Below, piece after piece: positions 26,851-39,094 of a stretch of 64,000 bases of DNA. Source of the stretch: Kosakonia oryzendophytica (GTDB lineage: Bacteria; Pseudomonadota; Gammaproteobacteria; Enterobacterales; Enterobacteriaceae); NCBI RefSeq assembly GCF_900094925.1, contig NZ_FMAY01000001.1, forward strand, positions 186,001 to 250,000. The letters run 5' to 3'. Numbering within the stretch: position 1 is the stretch's first letter; every line of letters starts with the position of its first letter. The translations under genes and the position numbers were made by a program. The notes under the pieces were generated by a model. It ran no database searches. It saw only the letters and a list, made by a program, of their open reading frames with translations, and was not told where the DNA came from.

Positions 26851-28098
26851 ATGAATGGCAGTGTTACGTTTCGCCGCGCAATTGTCGCGGCCGTGGTCAT
26901 CGCGGCAATCGGCGCCGCCTGGTATCACTTCAGTCATAAAGACACCTCTTCCACTGCAACCGGGCAAACCGCTTCACGGGGATCGACTACCGGCGGCCCG
27001 AGCGGCGGGCGTCACGGTATGCGTGGTGGGGCATTGCCGCCCGTTCAGGCCGCCGTCGCGACGACACAATCCGTGCCGCGTTATCTTACAGGTCTTGGCA
27101 CCATCACCGCCGTGAACACCGTAACGGTGCGCAGCCGCGTCAGTGGTCAGTTGCTGGCCCTTCACTTTCAGGAAGGTCAGCAGGTGAAAGCGGGCGATCT
27201 GCTGGCGGAAATCGACCCGAGTGAATTCAAGGTCGCGCTGGCGCAGGCGCAGGGCCAACTGGCGAAAGATAAAGCCACGCTGGCGAATGCCCGTCGCGAT
27301 CTCGCCCGTTACCAGCAACTGGTGAAAACCAGCCTCGTCTCCCGCCAGGATCTGGATGCGCAGCAAGCGCTGGTTAGCGAGTCCGAAGGAACGGTAAAAG
27401 CCGATGAAGCGTCTGTTGCCAGTGCGCAACTTCAGCTCGACTGGAGCCGCATTACCGCGCCCATCTCCGGTCGCGTTGGTTTAAAACAGGTGGATATCGG
27501 CAACCAGATCACCAGTAGCGACACCACCGGTATTGTTGTGTTGACGCAAACGCACCCGATAGATCTCGTCTTCACGCTGCCGGAAAGCGATATCGCCACC
27601 GTGGTACAGGCGCAAAAAGCCGGACAATCGCTGGCTGTCGAAGCCTGGGATCGCACCAACAAGCAGAAGCTGAGCACCGGCGCGCTACTCAGTCTGGATA
27701 ACCAGATTGATACCACTACCGGCACCATCAAGCTTAAAGCGCGTTTTAACAATCAGGATGACGCGCTGTTCCCGAATCAATTCGTCAACGCCCGGATGCT
27801 GGTCGCCACCGAGCAGAATGCTGTGGTGATCCCTACCGCCGCCCTGCAAATGGGTAATGAAGGTAACTTCGTCTGGGTGCTGAATGACAAAAATCAGGTC
27901 AGCAAACACATTGTCACACCGGGTATTCAGGACAGCCAGAAGGTGGTCATTGCCGCCGGGTTATCCGCCGGGGATCGCGTGGTCACTGACGGTATCGACC
28001 GCCTGACCGAAGGGGCCAAAGTCGAAGTGGTAGAGGCAAAAAGCGCCCAGGAGATGCCGGCAAAACGTGAACATCCGGCAAAAGGAGCGCAGTCCTGA
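26851..28098 (+). CDS. mdtA: RND efflux periplasmic adaptor MdtA
   Basis: Membrane-fusion protein linking the MdtB/MdtC pump to an outer-membrane channel (TolC in E. coli). 415 residues as in E. coli. There is an N-terminal membrane anchor ([18 protein letters not shown]) and a Gly/Ser/Arg-rich linker. The lipoyl and coiled-coil hairpin is near 85-210 ([20 protein letters not shown], then the long Ala-rich helix pair), and the beta-barrel follows. The operon exports bile salts, novobiocin and similar compounds. The stop overlaps mdtB by one base. The Shine-Dalgarno is weak and unusually distant. Confidence 0.96.
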   Translation: MNGSVTFRRAIVAAVVIAAIGAAWYHFSHKDTSSTATGQTASRGSTTGGPSGGRHGMRGGALPPVQAAVATTQSVPRYLTGLGTITAVNTVTVRSRVSGQLLALHFQEGQQVKAGDLLAEIDPSEFKVALAQAQGQLAKDKATLANARRDLARYQQLVKTSLVSRQDLDAQQALVSESEGTVKADEASVASAQLQLDWSRITAPISGRVGLKQVDIGNQITSSDTTGIVVLTQTHPIDLVFTLPESDIATVVQAQKAGQSLAVEAWDRTNKQKLSTGALLSLDNQIDTTTGTIKLKARFNNQDDALFPNQFVNARMLVATEQNAVVIPTAALQMGNEGNFVWVLNDKNQVSKHIVTPGIQDSQKVVIAAGLSAGDRVVTDGIDRLTEGAKVEVVEAKSAQEMPAKREHPAKGAQS

Positions 28099-31000
28099 TG
28101 CAACTGCTCCCGCCAGGCAGAACAGGCGGCCCTTCCCGCCTGTTTATTATGCGTCCCGTCGCCACCACGCTGCTGATGGTAGCGATCCTGCTTGCCGGTA
28201 TCATCGGCTATCGCTTTCTGCCGGTTTCCGCCTTACCGGAGGTGGATTACCCCACCATTCAGGTTGTCACCCTCTATCCGGGTGCCAGCCCGGATGTGAT
28301 GACGTCGGCGGTCACCGCCCCGCTTGAGCGCCAGTTCGGCCAGATGTCCGGCCTGAAACAGATGGCCTCGCAGAGCTCAGGTGGTGCGTCAGTAGTGACG
28401 TTGCAATTCCAGTTAACCCTACCGCTGGATGTGGCCGAGCAGGAAGTGCAGGCGGCGATCAATGCCGCCAACAGTCTGCTGCCATCGGACTTACCTAACC
28501 CACCGGTGTACAGCAAAGTGAACCCGGCGGATCCGCCAATTATGACGCTGGCGGTCACCTCTTCCGCGATGCCGATGACCCAGGTGGAAGACATGGTGGA
28601 AACCCGGGTGGCTCAAAAAATTTCTCAGGTGTCTGGCGTCGGTCTGGTGACGCTGTCAGGCGGTCAGCGTCCGGCTGTACGCGTTAAACTCAATGCACAA
28701 GCGGTTGCGGCACTTGGGTTGACCAGCGAAACCATCCGTACCGCTATCAGCAATGCGAACGTCAACTCGGCGAAAGGCAGCCTGGACGGCCCGGCCCGGG
28801 CAGTCACGCTTTCCGCCAACGATCAGATGCAGTCGGCGCAAGAGTATCGCCAGTTGATCATTGCCTACCAGAACGGTGCGCCAATCCGCCTGGGTGACAT
28901 CGCGACCGTTGAACAAGGCGCAGAAAATAGCTGGCTCGGCGCATGGTCCAATAAACAACAGGCGATTGTGATGAACGTCCAGCGTCAGCCGGGTGCCAAC
29001 ATCATTAATACCGCAGATAGCATCCGCACACTGTTGCCACAACTGACCGAAAGCCTGCCGAAATCGGTGACCGTCAAGGTGCTCTCTGACCGCACGACCA
29101 ACATCCGCGCGTCGGTAAGCGATACGCAGTTTGAACTGATGCTGGCAATTGCGTTGGTGGTGATGATCATCTATCTGTTCCTGCGAAATATTCCCGCCAC
29201 CATTATTCCCGGTGTCGCCGTTCCGCTGTCGCTGGTCGGCACGTTTGCCGCGATGGTGTTTCTCGATTTCTCCATCAATAACCTAACGCTGATGGCGCTG
29301 ACCATCGCCACGGGGTTTGTGGTGGACGATGCCATCGTGGTGATTGAGAACATCTCTCGCTATATCGAAAAAGGTGAAAAACCGCTGGCCGCCGCGCTGA
29401 AAGGGGCGGGTGAAATCGGCTTTACCATTATCTCCCTCACTTTTTCACTGATTGCGGTGCTGATCCCGTTGCTGTTTATGGGCGATATCGTTGGTCGCCT
29501 GTTCCGGGAGTTCGCCGTTACGCTGGCGATAGCAATCCTGATCTCCGCCATCGTCTCTTTGACGCTGACGCCCATGATGTGCGCCCGCATGCTGAGCGCC
29601 GAGTCACTGCGTAAACAGAAACGCTTTTCGCGTGCATCCGAACGTTTTTTTGAGCGCGTGATCGCTGGTTACGGGCGTTTGTTGAACAACGTGCTTAACC
29701 ACCCGTGGCTGACACTGAGTGTGGCAATCGGTACGTTGCTGCTGTCCGTTATGCTGTGGATAGTAATCCCGAAAGGTTTCTTCCCGGTGCAGGATAACGG
29801 CATCATCCAGGGAACCTTACAAGCACCGCAGTCGACCTCCTTTGCCAGCATGGCGGAACGCCAGCGCCAGGTGGCAGATGTTATTTTGCGCGATCCGGCG
29901 GTGGAAAGCCTGACCTCGTTTGTTGGCGTCGATGGGACTAACCCTTCATTGAACAGCGCGCGTCTGCAAATCAACCTCAAGCCGCTGGATGAGCGTGACG
30001 ACCGCGTCCAGCCTGTGATTGAACGGTTGCAACAGGCCGTCGCCCGAGTACCCGGCGTGTCGCTTTACCTGCAACCGATCCAGGATTTGACCATCGACAC
30101 GCAGGTTAGCCGCACGCAATATCAGTTCACGCTACAGGCAAACTCGCTGGATGCCCTCAGCACCTGGGTACCGCAACTGGTCAGCAAACTGGAGGCGTTG
30201 CCGCAGCTATCTGATGTCAGCAGCGACTGGCAGGACAAAGGGTTAGTGGCATATGTGAATGTTGACCGCGACAGCGCCAGCCGCCTGGGCATCACCATGT
30301 CGGATGTGGACAATGCGCTGTATAACGCGTTTGGTCAGCGTCTTATTTCGACCATTTACACCCAAGCGAATCAGTATCGCGTGGTGCTGGAACACGATAC
30401 CGCGCAAACCCCTGGTCTGTCGGCACTGGATAACATACGCCTCACCAGTACCGATGGCGGTGTAGTCCCCCTCTTGTCGATTGCAAAAGTCGAGCAGCGC
30501 TATGCCCCGCTGAGTATCAACCACCTGGATCAATTCCCCTCCACGACCATCTCCTTTAACGTCGCGGGCGGTTATTCGCTGGGAGATGCGGTGCAAGCGG
30601 TGATGGAGAGTGAAAAAACGCTCAACTTCCCTACGTCTATCACCACGCAGTTCCAGGGAAGTACGCTGGCGTTCCAGGCTGCACTCGGCAGTACTGTCTG
30701 GCTGATTATTGCCGCAGTGGTGGCGATGTATATCGTGCTCGGCGTGCTGTATGAAAGCTTTATTCATCCCATCACCATTCTGTCGACGCTGCCCACGGCA
30801 GGCGTGGGCGCATTGCTGGCGCTGCTGATTTCCGGGAGCGAGCTGGATGTGATTGCCATTATCGGCATCATCCTGTTGATCGGTATTGTGAAGAAAAACG
30901 CCATCATGATGATCGATTTTGCCCTCGCCGCCGAACGCGAAGAGGGGATGTCGCCGCGTGATGCCATTTTCCAGGCCTGTCTGCTGCGTTTTCGCCCGAT

Positions 31001-31220
31001 TCTGATGACCACACTCGCCGCACTGCTGGGTGCGCTGCCCTTGATGCTGAGCGCGGGTGTGGGCGCAGAGTTGCGCCGCCCGTTAGGCATTGGCATGGTC
31101 GGTGGATTGATGGTCAGCCAGGTGCTGACATTGTTCACCACGCCGGTTATCTACCTGCTGTTTGACCGACTGGCATTGTGGACAAAACAGCGTTTCCCCC
31201 GGCGTGAGGAGGAAGCGTAA
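28098..31220 (+). CDS. mdtB: RND efflux pump subunit MdtB
   Basis: Proton-driven inner-membrane transporter, 1040 residues, with twelve membrane helices and two large periplasmic loops. Motifs: [20 protein letters not shown] at the first helix, the TM4 proton relay region [19 protein letters not shown] with paired Asp, and the second-half [20 protein letters not shown]. It works as a heterotrimer with MdtC. The MdtC gene begins at the very next base. Confidence 0.97.
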   Translation: MQLLPPGRTGGPSRLFIMRPVATTLLMVAILLAGIIGYRFLPVSALPEVDYPTIQVVTLYPGASPDVMTSAVTAPLERQFGQMSGLKQMASQSSGGASVVTLQFQLTLPLDVAEQEVQAAINAANSLLPSDLPNPPVYSKVNPADPPIMTLAVTSSAMPMTQVEDMVETRVAQKISQVSGVGLVTLSGGQRPAVRVKLNAQAVAALGLTSETIRTAISNANVNSAKGSLDGPARAVTLSANDQMQSAQEYRQLIIAYQNGAPIRLGDIATVEQGAENSWLGAWSNKQQAIVMNVQRQPGANIINTADSIRTLLPQLTESLPKSVTVKVLSDRTTNIRASVSDTQFELMLAIALVVMIIYLFLRNIPATIIPGVAVPLSLVGTFAAMVFLDFSINNLTLMALTIATGFVVDDAIVVIENISRYIEKGEKPLAAALKGAGEIGFTIISLTFSLIAVLIPLLFMGDIVGRLFREFAVTLAIAILISAIVSLTLTPMMCARMLSAESLRKQKRFSRASERFFERVIAGYGRLLNNVLNHPWLTLSVAIGTLLLSVMLWIVIPKGFFPVQDNGIIQGTLQAPQSTSFASMAERQRQVADVILRDPAVESLTSFVGVDGTNPSLNSARLQINLKPLDERDDRVQPVIERLQQAVARVPGVSLYLQPIQDLTIDTQVSRTQYQFTLQANSLDALSTWVPQLVSKLEALPQLSDVSSDWQDKGLVAYVNVDRDSASRLGITMSDVDNALYNAFGQRLISTIYTQANQYRVVLEHDTAQTPGLSALDNIRLTSTDGGVVPLLSIAKVEQRYAPLSINHLDQFPSTTISFNVAGGYSLGDAVQAVMESEKTLNFPTSITTQFQGSTLAFQAALGSTVWLIIAAVVAMYIVLGVLYESFIHPITILSTLPTAGVGALLALLISGSELDVIAIIGIILLIGIVKKNAIMMIDFALAAEREEGMSPRDAIFQACLLRFRPILMTTLAALLGALPLMLSAGVGAELRRPLGIGMVGGLMVSQVLTLFTTPVIYLLFDRLALWTKQRFPRREEEA

Positions 31221-34200
31221 GTGAAGTTTTTCGCCCTCTTCATTTACCGTCCGGTGGCAACGATCCTTATCTCGCTGGCCATCACCCTGTGCGGCATACT
31301 TGGCTTCCGGTTGTTGCCGGTCGCCCCGCTGCCGCAGGTGGATTTTCCGGTCATTATGGTCAGCGCATCGCTGCCCGGCGCATCGCCGGAAACCATGGCC
31401 TCATCGGTCGCCACCCCGCTGGAACGCTCACTCGGGCGCATTGCCGGGGTGAGCGAAATGACCTCTACCAGTTCGCTGGGCAGTACGCGCATTATTCTGG
31501 AGTTTAACTTCGACCGCGATATCAACGGCGCCGCACGCGATGTACAAGCGGCGATAAATGCAGCGCAAAGTTTGCTGCCAAGCGGTATGCCAAGCCGACC
31601 GACCTATCGCAAGGCCAACCCCTCTGCTGCGCCGATTATGATCCTGACGCTGACGTCGGACACCTATTCGCAGGGCGAACTGTACGATTTTGCCTCCACA
31701 CAGCTGGCGCAAACCATCGCGCAGATTCAGGGGGTCGGTGATGTCGACGTTGGCGGGAGTTCCTTGCCTGCGGTGCGCATCGGGTTGAACCCGCAGGCGC
31801 TGTTTAACCAGGGCGTATCGCTGGATTCCGTTCGCACCGCCATCAGCAACGCCAACGTGCGACGACCGCAAGGTGCGGTGGAAGATTCCGCGCAGCGCTG
31901 GCAGGTACAAACCAATGATGCGTTGAAAACCGCCGCCGAATACCGACCATTGATCATTCATTATAAAAACGGCTCAGCCGTGCGTTTAAGCGATGTCGCA
32001 ACAGTCAAAGACTCGGTGCAGGATGTTCGCAACGCCGGGATGACCAATGCCAAACCGGCAATATTGCTGATGATCCGCAAACTGCCGGAAGCCAATATCA
32101 TCGACACCGTCGACAGCATTCGCGCCCGTTTACCCGATTTGCAAAAGACCATTCCGGCGGCCATTGATTTACAAATCGCCCAGGATCGATCCCCCACTAT
32201 CCGCGCTTCGCTGGCGGAAGTAGAGCAGACCTTAGTGATCTCTGTAGCACTGGTGATCCTGGTGGTGTTCCTGTTCCTGCGCTCCGGCAGAGCGACGCTG
32301 ATCCCGGCGGTGGCCGTGCCGGTTTCGCTGATCGGCACATTTGCCGCCATGTATCTGTGCGGATTTAGCCTCAATAACCTGTCGCTGATGGCGCTGACTA
32401 TTGCCACCGGTTTTGTGGTGGATGATGCGATTGTGGTGCTGGAGAATATCTCGCGGCACCTTGAAGCGGGAACAAAACCGCTCCAGGCTGCGCTTCAGGG
32501 CACCCGGGAGGTGGGCTTTACTGTTCTCTCCATGAGTGTCTCGCTGGTGGCCGTATTCATGCCATTGTTGCTGATGGCCGGTTTACCCGGTCGTCTGTTG
32601 CGGGAGTTCGCCGTCACGCTCTCCGTGGCGATCGGCATTTCGCTGGCCATCTCCCTGACATTAACGCCGATGATGTGCGGCTGGCTGCTGAAGAGCCATA
32701 AACCCCGCGAGCGTACCCGCGAACGGGGTGTGGGCCGCCTGTTAATTGCGCTGCAACAGCAGTATGCGCGCTCGCTAAAATGGGTGCTTAACCATGCCCG
32801 CCTCGTCGGCGTAGTGCTGCTGGCCACCATCGCGCTAAATATCTGGATGTACATCACCATACCCAAAACCTTTTTCCCAGAGCAGGACACCGGCGTGCTG
32901 ATGGGGGGTATCCAGGCGGACCAGAGCATCTCCTTCCAGGCAATGCGTATTAAGTTGCAGGATTTTATGAAAATCATCCGCGACGACCCGGCCGTGGATA
33001 ATGTCACCGGCTTTACCGGCGGCTCGCGGGTGAACAGCGGCATGATGTTTATTACGCTGAAACCCCGTGGAGTACGTCATGAAACCGCCCAGCAGGTGAT
33101 TGACCGCCTGCGCGGCAAACTGGCAAAAGAACCCGGTGCCAGTCTGTTTCTCGTGGCTGTGCAAGACATTCGCGTTGGCGGTCGGCAGGCGAACGCCAGT
33201 TACCAGTACTCGCTGCTGTCAGATGATCTCAGTGCCCTGCGTGAGTGGGAGCCGAAGATCCGTAAAACCCTTGCCGCCCTGCCGCAACTGGCAGACGTCA
33301 ACTCCGATCAACAGGATAACGGTGCAGAGATGAACCTGGTTTACGATCGCGCCACCATGTCGCGTCTCGGGATCAGCGTCCAGGAAACCAATAGCCTGCT
33401 GAATGACGCATTCGGCCAGCGGCAGATTTCGACTATCTACCAGCCGTTAAACCAGTACAAAGTAGTGATGGAAGTCGATCCGCGTTATACCCAGGACATC
33501 AGCGCACTGGATAAAATGTATGTGATTAACAGCGAGGGCAAATCGATCCCCCTCTCCTACTTTGCCCACTGGCTTCCGGCCAACGCGCCGCTGTCGGTGA
33601 ATCATCAGGGGTTGTCAGCCGCGTCGACCATCTCTTTTAACCTGCCGACCGGGTCGTCGTTATCGGAAGCCAGCGATGCGATCAATCGCGCAATGACCCA
33701 ACTGGGCGTGCCTTCAAGCGTGCGCGGTAGTTTTGCCGGTACCGCGCAAATCTTCCAGCAAACCATGAACTCGCAGGTGATCCTGATTCTGGCAGCGATT
33801 GCGACGGTCTATATCGTGCTGGGGATCCTCTACGAAAGCTACGTGCATCCGCTGACCATTCTCTCAACGCTGCCTTCGGCGGGCGTGGGCGCATTGCTGG
33901 CGCTGGAGTTGTTTAACGCGCCCTTTAGCCTGATTGCGCTTATCGGCATTATGTTGCTGATCGGGATTGTGAAGAAAAATGCCATTATGATGGTCGACTT
34001 CGCCCTTGAAGCGCAGCGTCAGGGTAACCTTAGCGCAGAAGACGCTATCTTCCAGGCCTGTTTGTTGCGTTTTCGCCCCATCATGATGACGACACTGGCG
34101 GCGCTGTTTGGCGCGCTGCCGCTGGTTATCTCCGGCGGCGACGGTTCTGAATTGCGTCAGCCTCTTGGTATCACTATCGTGGGCGGTCTGGTGATGAGCC

Positions 34201-34298
34201 AGTTGCTGACCCTGTACACAACGCCAGTGGTCTACCTGTTCTTCGACCGTCTGCGCATGCGTTTTAGCCGTAAAGAGAGAGAGCCAGTTAGTGAATGA
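31221..34298 (+). CDS. mdtC: RND efflux pump subunit MdtC
   Basis: Partner of MdtB in the MdtB2C pump, 1025 residues as in E. coli. It starts with GTG directly after the mdtB stop, and GGAGGAAG within the mdtB end serves as ribosome site. [20 protein letters not shown] is the first helix. The TM4 motif [19 protein letters not shown] and the repeat-half motif [20 protein letters not shown] are intact. It is close in sequence to MdtB, showing an old tandem duplication. It ends in an ATGA overlap with mdtD. Confidence 0.97.
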   Translation: MKFFALFIYRPVATILISLAITLCGILGFRLLPVAPLPQVDFPVIMVSASLPGASPETMASSVATPLERSLGRIAGVSEMTSTSSLGSTRIILEFNFDRDINGAARDVQAAINAAQSLLPSGMPSRPTYRKANPSAAPIMILTLTSDTYSQGELYDFASTQLAQTIAQIQGVGDVDVGGSSLPAVRIGLNPQALFNQGVSLDSVRTAISNANVRRPQGAVEDSAQRWQVQTNDALKTAAEYRPLIIHYKNGSAVRLSDVATVKDSVQDVRNAGMTNAKPAILLMIRKLPEANIIDTVDSIRARLPDLQKTIPAAIDLQIAQDRSPTIRASLAEVEQTLVISVALVILVVFLFLRSGRATLIPAVAVPVSLIGTFAAMYLCGFSLNNLSLMALTIATGFVVDDAIVVLENISRHLEAGTKPLQAALQGTREVGFTVLSMSVSLVAVFMPLLLMAGLPGRLLREFAVTLSVAIGISLAISLTLTPMMCGWLLKSHKPRERTRERGVGRLLIALQQQYARSLKWVLNHARLVGVVLLATIALNIWMYITIPKTFFPEQDTGVLMGGIQADQSISFQAMRIKLQDFMKIIRDDPAVDNVTGFTGGSRVNSGMMFITLKPRGVRHETAQQVIDRLRGKLAKEPGASLFLVAVQDIRVGGRQANASYQYSLLSDDLSALREWEPKIRKTLAALPQLADVNSDQQDNGAEMNLVYDRATMSRLGISVQETNSLLNDAFGQRQISTIYQPLNQYKVVMEVDPRYTQDISALDKMYVINSEGKSIPLSYFAHWLPANAPLSVNHQGLSAASTISFNLPTGSSLSEASDAINRAMTQLGVPSSVRGSFAGTAQIFQQTMNSQVILILAAIATVYIVLGILYESYVHPLTILSTLPSAGVGALLALELFNAPFSLIALIGIMLLIGIVKKNAIMMVDFALEAQRQGNLSAEDAIFQACLLRFRPIMMTTLAALFGALPLVISGGDGSELRQPLGITIVGGLVMSQLLTLYTTPVVYLFFDRLRMRFSRKEREPVSE

Positions 34299-35710
34299 AT
34301 GAACTACCCAATAACATCCGCTGGCAACTATGGATCGTCGCCTTTGGCTTTTTTATGCAGTCGCTGGATACCACCATTGTGAACACCGCCCTCCCCTCGA
34401 TGGCAAAAAGTCTGGGGGAGAGTCCACTGCATATGCATATGGTGGTGGTGTCCTATGTGCTGACGGTAGCCGTCATGTTGCCGGCCAGTGGCTGGCTGGC
34501 GGATCGGGTGGGCGTGCGCAATATCTTTTTTATCGCCATTGTACTGTTTACGACCGGCTCACTGTTTTGCGCGCAAGCCTCTACGCTGGACCAACTGGTG
34601 ATGGCCCGCGTGCTGCAAGGGGTTGGCGGCGCGATGATGGTGCCGGTTGGCAGACTAACGGTGATGAAAATCGTCCCGCGCGATCACTATATGGCGGCGA
34701 TGACCTTTGTCACGTTGCCGGGGCAGATTGGCCCGCTGGTTGGCCCGGCGCTGGGCGGCATTCTGGTGGAGTATGCCTCCTGGCACTGGATCTTCCTGAT
34801 TAATCTGCCGGTGGGGATCGTCGGGGCTATCGCCACTCTGAGCCTGATGCCGAACTACACCCTGCAAACCCGCCGCTTTGATATGGTGGGATTTGTGCTG
34901 TTAGCCTGCGGCATGGCGACGCTGACGCTGGCGCTCGACGGGCATAAAGGTCTGGGGTTGTCACCGTGGATGTTGGGCCTGCTGGTGGGAGGTGGCGCGG
35001 TAGCGCTGATTACCTATCTGCTGCATGCGAAAGGCAACGATGGTGCACTGTTTAACCTGCGGTTGTTCCGCACGCCTTCGTTTTCGCTCGGGTTGTCGGG
35101 CAGTTTCGCCGGGCGTGTCGGTAGCGGCATGCTGCCCTTTATGACGCCGGTATTTTTGCAAATCGGCCTCGGTTTTTCGCCTTTTCACGCCGGGTTAATG
35201 ATGATCCCGATGGTACTGGGCAGCATGGGCATGAAACGCATTGTCGTACAGGTAGTGAACCGGTTCGGTTACCGCCGGGTGCTGGTCTGCTCCACGCTGG
35301 GGCTGGCATTGATAAGCTTACTGTTTATGACCACCGCTCTGCTGGGCTGGTACTACATGCTACCGGTGGTGCTGTTCTGCCAGGGGATGATCAATTCCAT
35401 GCGTTTCTCCTCCATGAATACCCTGACGCTGAAAGATCTGCCGGATGAGCTGGCCAGCAGTGGCAACAGCCTGCTGTCGATGGTAATGCAATTGTCGATG
35501 AGTATCGGCGTGACCATTGCCGGGTTGCTGTTGGGCTTATTTGGTTCGCAGCACTTGTCGGCGGACAGTGGCGTGGCACACCACGTTTTTCTTTACACTT
35601 ACCTCAGTATGGCGGTGGTCATTGCCCTTCCGGCGTTACTCTTTGCCCACGTTCCGGATGATGCCAGCAAGAATGTCGTCATTGCCCGTCGCAAAAGGAG
35701 AGAATCATGA
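34295..35710 (+). CDS. mdtD: Major facilitator MdtD (14-helix DHA2-type transporter)
   Basis: 471 residues (E. coli 471), a DHA2-type major facilitator with about 14 hydrophobic helices. Motif C-like [21 protein letters not shown] and the motif A-like [17 protein letters not shown] are visible. It has been proposed to export iron-citrate in E. coli and is not required for drug efflux by MdtABC. It is coupled by four-base overlaps at both ends (mdtC and baeS). Confidence 0.95.
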   Translation: MNELPNNIRWQLWIVAFGFFMQSLDTTIVNTALPSMAKSLGESPLHMHMVVVSYVLTVAVMLPASGWLADRVGVRNIFFIAIVLFTTGSLFCAQASTLDQLVMARVLQGVGGAMMVPVGRLTVMKIVPRDHYMAAMTFVTLPGQIGPLVGPALGGILVEYASWHWIFLINLPVGIVGAIATLSLMPNYTLQTRRFDMVGFVLLACGMATLTLALDGHKGLGLSPWMLGLLVGGGAVALITYLLHAKGNDGALFNLRLFRTPSFSLGLSGSFAGRVGSGMLPFMTPVFLQIGLGFSPFHAGLMMIPMVLGSMGMKRIVVQVVNRFGYRRVLVCSTLGLALISLLFMTTALLGWYYMLPVVLFCQGMINSMRFSSMNTLTLKDLPDELASSGNSLLSMVMQLSMSIGVTIAGLLLGLFGSQHLSADSGVAHHVFLYTYLSMAVVIALPALLFAHVPDDASKNVVIARRKRRES

Positions 35711-37215
35711 CATTCTGGCGGCCGGGTATCACAGCCAAGCTGTTTCTGGCCATTTTAACCACCTGTATTGTGTTGCTCATCACCATGCACTGGGCGGTGC
35801 GCATCAGCTTCGAACGCGGCTTTATCGACTATATCAAACGCGGTAATGAGCAGCGTTTGCAGATGCTCAGTGACTCGCTGGCCGAACAATATGCTCAGAA
35901 TGGCAGTTGGCAGTTTTTGCGTAATAACGATCGGGTCATTTTTCAGATCCTGCGATCGTTCGAAAGAGATAATGAACACGAAGAAGACCGCCCTGGCGGT
36001 CCGGGTCGTAACGCTGACAGGCCAGACATGGATCGCGAAATGCCGCCCCACCCGGACGGTGAGTCGGGACATGAACCGGGCCCCCCGGGTGGACCGCCAG
36101 GCATGCCGCCGCACGGCTGGCGCACCAAGTTCTGGGTGGTTGATCAACAATCTCAGGTGCTGGTGGGGCCACGTTCACCGGTGCCGGAGGATGGCACTCG
36201 TCGGGCCATTGTGGTGAATAACCAACAGGTCGGTTGGGTCATCGCCTCCCCGATTGAACGCCTGACGCGCAATACCGATATTAATTTTGAACGCCAACAA
36301 CGGCGCACCAGTTGGCTGATTGTCGGGCTTGCCACCTTGCTGGCCGCTATCGCGACTTTCCCGCTGGCCAGAGGCTTGCTGGCGCCGGTCAAACGGCTGG
36401 TTGAGGGGACGCATAAGCTGGCTTCCGGGGATTTCACCACCCGGGTCACGCCCGGTAGCCATGACGAATTAGGCCGGCTGGCGCGGGACTTTAACCAGCT
36501 CGCCAGTACCCTGGAAAAAAACCAGCAGATGCGTCGCGATTTTATGGCTGACATCTCCCATGAACTGCGGACACCGTTGGCAGTGTTGCGCGGCGAACTG
36601 GAAGCGATACAAGACGGCGTGCGCCAATTCACCCCGGAGTCGGTAGCCTCCCTGCAAGCGGAAGTCGGCACGCTCACTAAACTGGTGGACGACCTGCACC
36701 AACTTTCCATGTCCGATGAAGGCGCACTGGCGTACCAACGCACGCCGGTGGATGTGATTACACTGCTGGAGATTGCAGCAGGCGCATTCCGCGAGCGTTT
36801 CGCCAACCGCAACCTGACCCTGTCGCTTGAAGCACCGGGGCGTGCCACAGTCTTTGGCGATCCCGATCGCCTGATGCAACTCTTCAATAACCTGCTGGAA
36901 AACAGCCTGCGCTATACCGACGGCGGCGGTCGTACACACATTCAGGCTACCATCGACGAGGGCAAGCTGGTGATGCGTTTTGCCGACAGCGCCCCTGGGG
37001 TGAACGATGAGCAACTTAAGCGCCTGTTTGAGCGCTTCTATCGTACCGAGGGTTCACGCAACCGCGCCAGTGGCGGCTCTGGTCTGGGGCTGGCTATCTG
37101 TTTGAATATTGTGGAAGCGCACGGTGGCGCTATCCATGCCGCGCACTCGCCTTTCGGCGGGGTTAGCATTACAGTTGAATTACCGCTTGAACGCGAAAAA
37201 TCGAGAGACGTATGA
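35707..37215 (+). CDS. baeS: Envelope-stress sensor histidine kinase BaeS with enlarged sensor loop
   Basis: Inner-membrane kinase responding to indole, flavonoids and misfolded envelope proteins, partner of BaeR. 502 residues against 467 in E. coli. TM1 is residues 10-30, the periplasmic domain 31-200 and TM2 about 202-222, followed by HAMP and the H-box DISHELRTP with His285. The ATPase domain has [11 protein letters not shown] and GGSGLGLAI. The extra 35 residues lie between about 88 and 134, a run rich in Pro, Gly, Asp, Glu and His just before the conserved MPPHGWRT. Start and stop overlap mdtD and baeR as ATGA. Confidence 0.96.
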   Translation: MTFWRPGITAKLFLAILTTCIVLLITMHWAVRISFERGFIDYIKRGNEQRLQMLSDSLAEQYAQNGSWQFLRNNDRVIFQILRSFERDNEHEEDRPGGPGRNADRPDMDREMPPHPDGESGHEPGPPGGPPGMPPHGWRTKFWVVDQQSQVLVGPRSPVPEDGTRRAIVVNNQQVGWVIASPIERLTRNTDINFERQQRRTSWLIVGLATLLAAIATFPLARGLLAPVKRLVEGTHKLASGDFTTRVTPGSHDELGRLARDFNQLASTLEKNQQMRRDFMADISHELRTPLAVLRGELEAIQDGVRQFTPESVASLQAEVGTLTKLVDDLHQLSMSDEGALAYQRTPVDVITLLEIAAGAFRERFANRNLTLSLEAPGRATVFGDPDRLMQLFNNLLENSLRYTDGGGRTHIQATIDEGKLVMRFADSAPGVNDEQLKRLFERFYRTEGSRNRASGGSGLGLAICLNIVEAHGGAIHAAHSPFGGVSITVELPLEREKSRDV

Positions 37216-37934
37216 CTGAGTTACCCATTGACGAAAACACGCCACGCATTCTGATCGTGGAAGATGAACCCAAGCTTGGGCAGTTGTTGATCGATTACCT
37301 GCGGGCCGCAAGTTACGCGCCAGCGCTGGTCAATCACGGCGACCAGGTGCTCCCTTATGTTCGCCAGACGCCACCGGATTTGATCCTGCTCGATTTGATG
37401 CTGCCCGGCACAGACGGTCTGACGCTGTGTCGCGAAATTCGCCGTTTCTCCAATGTGCCCATCATTATGGTGACAGCGAAAATCGAAGAGATTGACCGCC
37501 TGCTGGGGCTGGAAATTGGCGCGGATGACTATATCTGCAAACCGTACAGCCCGCGTGAAGTGGTGGCCCGGGTGAAGACCATTCTGCGCCGCTGCAAGCC
37601 GCAGCGTGAACTGCAAGCAATGGACGACGAAAGCCCGCTGATTGTGGATGAGGGGCGTTTCCAGGCAAGCTGGCACAACAAACTGCTGGATCTGACGCCT
37701 GCCGAATTCCGCCTGCTGAAAACCCTCTCCAGCGAACCGGGTAAAGTCTTCTCCCGAGAACAACTGCTTAATCATCTGTATGATGACTACCGCGTGGTGA
37801 CTGACCGTACTATCGATAGCCATATCAAAAACCTGCGCCGCAAACTGGAAGCGCTGGATGAAGAGCAGTCTTTCATCCGCGCGGTCTATGGTGTGGGGTA
37901 TCGCTGGGAAGCGGACGCCTGCAAACTGGCGTAA
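37212..37934 (+). CDS. baeR: Response regulator BaeR
   Basis: OmpR-family activator of mdtABCD, acrD and envelope-stress genes. 240 residues as in E. coli. The receiver domain has acidic pocket VEDEP, phosphoacceptor Asp61 (LLDLMLPG) and the switch residues VTAK with KPYSPREV. The C-terminal winged helix (about 140-235) contains [19 protein letters not shown] and [14 protein letters not shown]. It is the last gene of the operon. Confidence 0.98.
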   Translation: MTELPIDENTPRILIVEDEPKLGQLLIDYLRAASYAPALVNHGDQVLPYVRQTPPDLILLDLMLPGTDGLTLCREIRRFSNVPIIMVTAKIEEIDRLLGLEIGADDYICKPYSPREVVARVKTILRRCKPQRELQAMDDESPLIVDEGRFQASWHNKLLDLTPAEFRLLKTLSSEPGKVFSREQLLNHLYDDYRVVTDRTIDSHIKNLRRKLEALDEEQSFIRAVYGVGYRWEADACKLA

Positions 37935-37946
37935 CCGCGATTGCGT

Positions 37947-37966
37947 CGGGCGGCGGAAACCGCCCG
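37947..37966 (+). terminator. GC-rich hairpin after baeR
   Basis: CGGGCGG (37947-37953) pairs with CCGCCCG (37960-37966) over CGGAAA, 13 bases after the baeR stop. There is no U-run, so it may only mark the operon end. The remaining 270 bases to the next gene hold no recognisable gene; yegP, which follows baeR in E. coli, is absent. Confidence 0.45.
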
Positions 37967-38232
37967 GCGTTCGCTTATCTGCGCGCCAGCGCGGTAAGCG
38001 CCTCTTTTGCTACGGCTCCCCTTGCGCCCGATTGCCCTTCACGCGTTCTCACGCCACCGCAAACCGGCTGGCCGTGTCGCTTCCCCCGACTTCCCCATCT
38101 TTACTGGTAGGGTATTTGACCGCGAACAAACCCCACATCCTCTGTATGATGACAGCCGCGAAAATAGCTGTTTTATCAAGCGTGATAACAACAGGTCAGG
38201 CTGCTCATAACGTCGTCAACAAAAGGTAAGGG

Positions 38233-38976
38233 ATGATGAGAAAATATGGTTACGGCGCGCTGGCGCTACTGTTTGCCGCGTTTGGTTGCCAGGCGGAGAT
38301 CACCGAAGCACAAATAGATGCCGACTGCGCCAAAATTAATGATTACGCCAAACAGGGCAATCAATTCTATCAGGCCAAAAACTACGCCAAAGCGAGGGAG
38401 GCGTTCATTCAGCAAACCGCGTGGCTTGAGCAGTGTGAATACGGCGGAAATCAGCCCAATGAAGCACTGATAGCCACTGCTTACAATAACGTGGCGCTGA
38501 CGTTTATTCGCGAGGGTGAATACCGCAAAGCGCAAGCCTGGCTGCAAATCATGCCGGACGATCAGAAGTCGCAATATAACCTTTCGCGTATTCAGGACAA
38601 GCTACTCGCGCTGCCAAAACCGACTTCCGCCGCTGGCGAATATTGGCAATATGCCGGGCGTGGAGAATGGGAAGTACTGACCCTTAAAGCAGAAGGTAAT
38701 GACCGCTATCAGGCCGACTGGGCGGGTTACTCGTTCGGTCTCATGGGGCTCTATTACGGGCCAAATATCGGTGAATTCTCGGAGAAAGTGACCTTCAAAG
38801 AGAATAAAGGCGACATCAACCTGCACGACGATGAAGATATTGCGCACTGCACCATTTCGCTGACGCTGTCGGCAGATAAGCAAACAGTGAATGCAAAAAC
38901 CGATGCCGATGACTCGATGAATTGTGGTTTTGGTCATAACGTCAGCGCCGACGGTAAATACCTGCGCGTGGATTGA
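38233..38976 (+). CDS. Exported protein of unknown function, possible TPR fold
   Basis: 247 residues, not recognised. A signal peptide is clear (MMRKYGYGALALLFAAFGCQ, then A before EIT); the Cys at position 19 has a poor lipobox, so signal peptidase I cleavage after CQA is more likely than lipidation. Residues 35-125 look helical and TPR-like (GNQFYQAKNYAKAREAFIQQ, TAYNNVALTFIREGEYRKAQ). The C-terminal part is beta-rich (EYWQYAGRGEWEVLTL, HCTISLTLSADKQTV). Four cysteines remain in the mature chain and could form two disulfides. The SD AAGGTAAGGG precedes ATGATG. It sits between baeR and trhP where E. coli has yegP. Confidence 0.75.
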   Translation: MMRKYGYGALALLFAAFGCQAEITEAQIDADCAKINDYAKQGNQFYQAKNYAKAREAFIQQTAWLEQCEYGGNQPNEALIATAYNNVALTFIREGEYRKAQAWLQIMPDDQKSQYNLSRIQDKLLALPKPTSAAGEYWQYAGRGEWEVLTLKAEGNDRYQADWAGYSFGLMGLYYGPNIGEFSEKVTFKENKGDINLHDDEDIAHCTISLTLSADKQTVNAKTDADDSMNCGFGHNVSADGKYLRVD

Positions 38977-39045
38977 CGCGCAGGTTTACTCCCCTCGTCC
39001 CCGGCGCTACAATTCCCGCCCTGAAATCAGGGGAACGCCCCCTGC

Positions 39046-39065
39046 AGCCTCACCCCGGTGAGGCT
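39046..39065 (+). other. Leader hairpin upstream of trhP
   Basis: AGCCTCACC (39046-39054) and GGTGAGGCT (39057-39065) form a nine-base-pair palindrome with two bases between, 29 bases before the trhP start and downstream of a TACAAT -10 candidate at 39009-39014. It would be in the 5' untranslated region. Role unknown. Confidence 0.4.
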
Positions 39066-39094
39066 ATCTGACCTGTCATCAGAATGAGACCATC

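Noticed and set aside
37935-38232. Remnant of yegP or another small gene after baeR
   Set aside because: I translated the gap mentally for familiar motifs and found none; only a hairpin and weak promoter-like text are visible.
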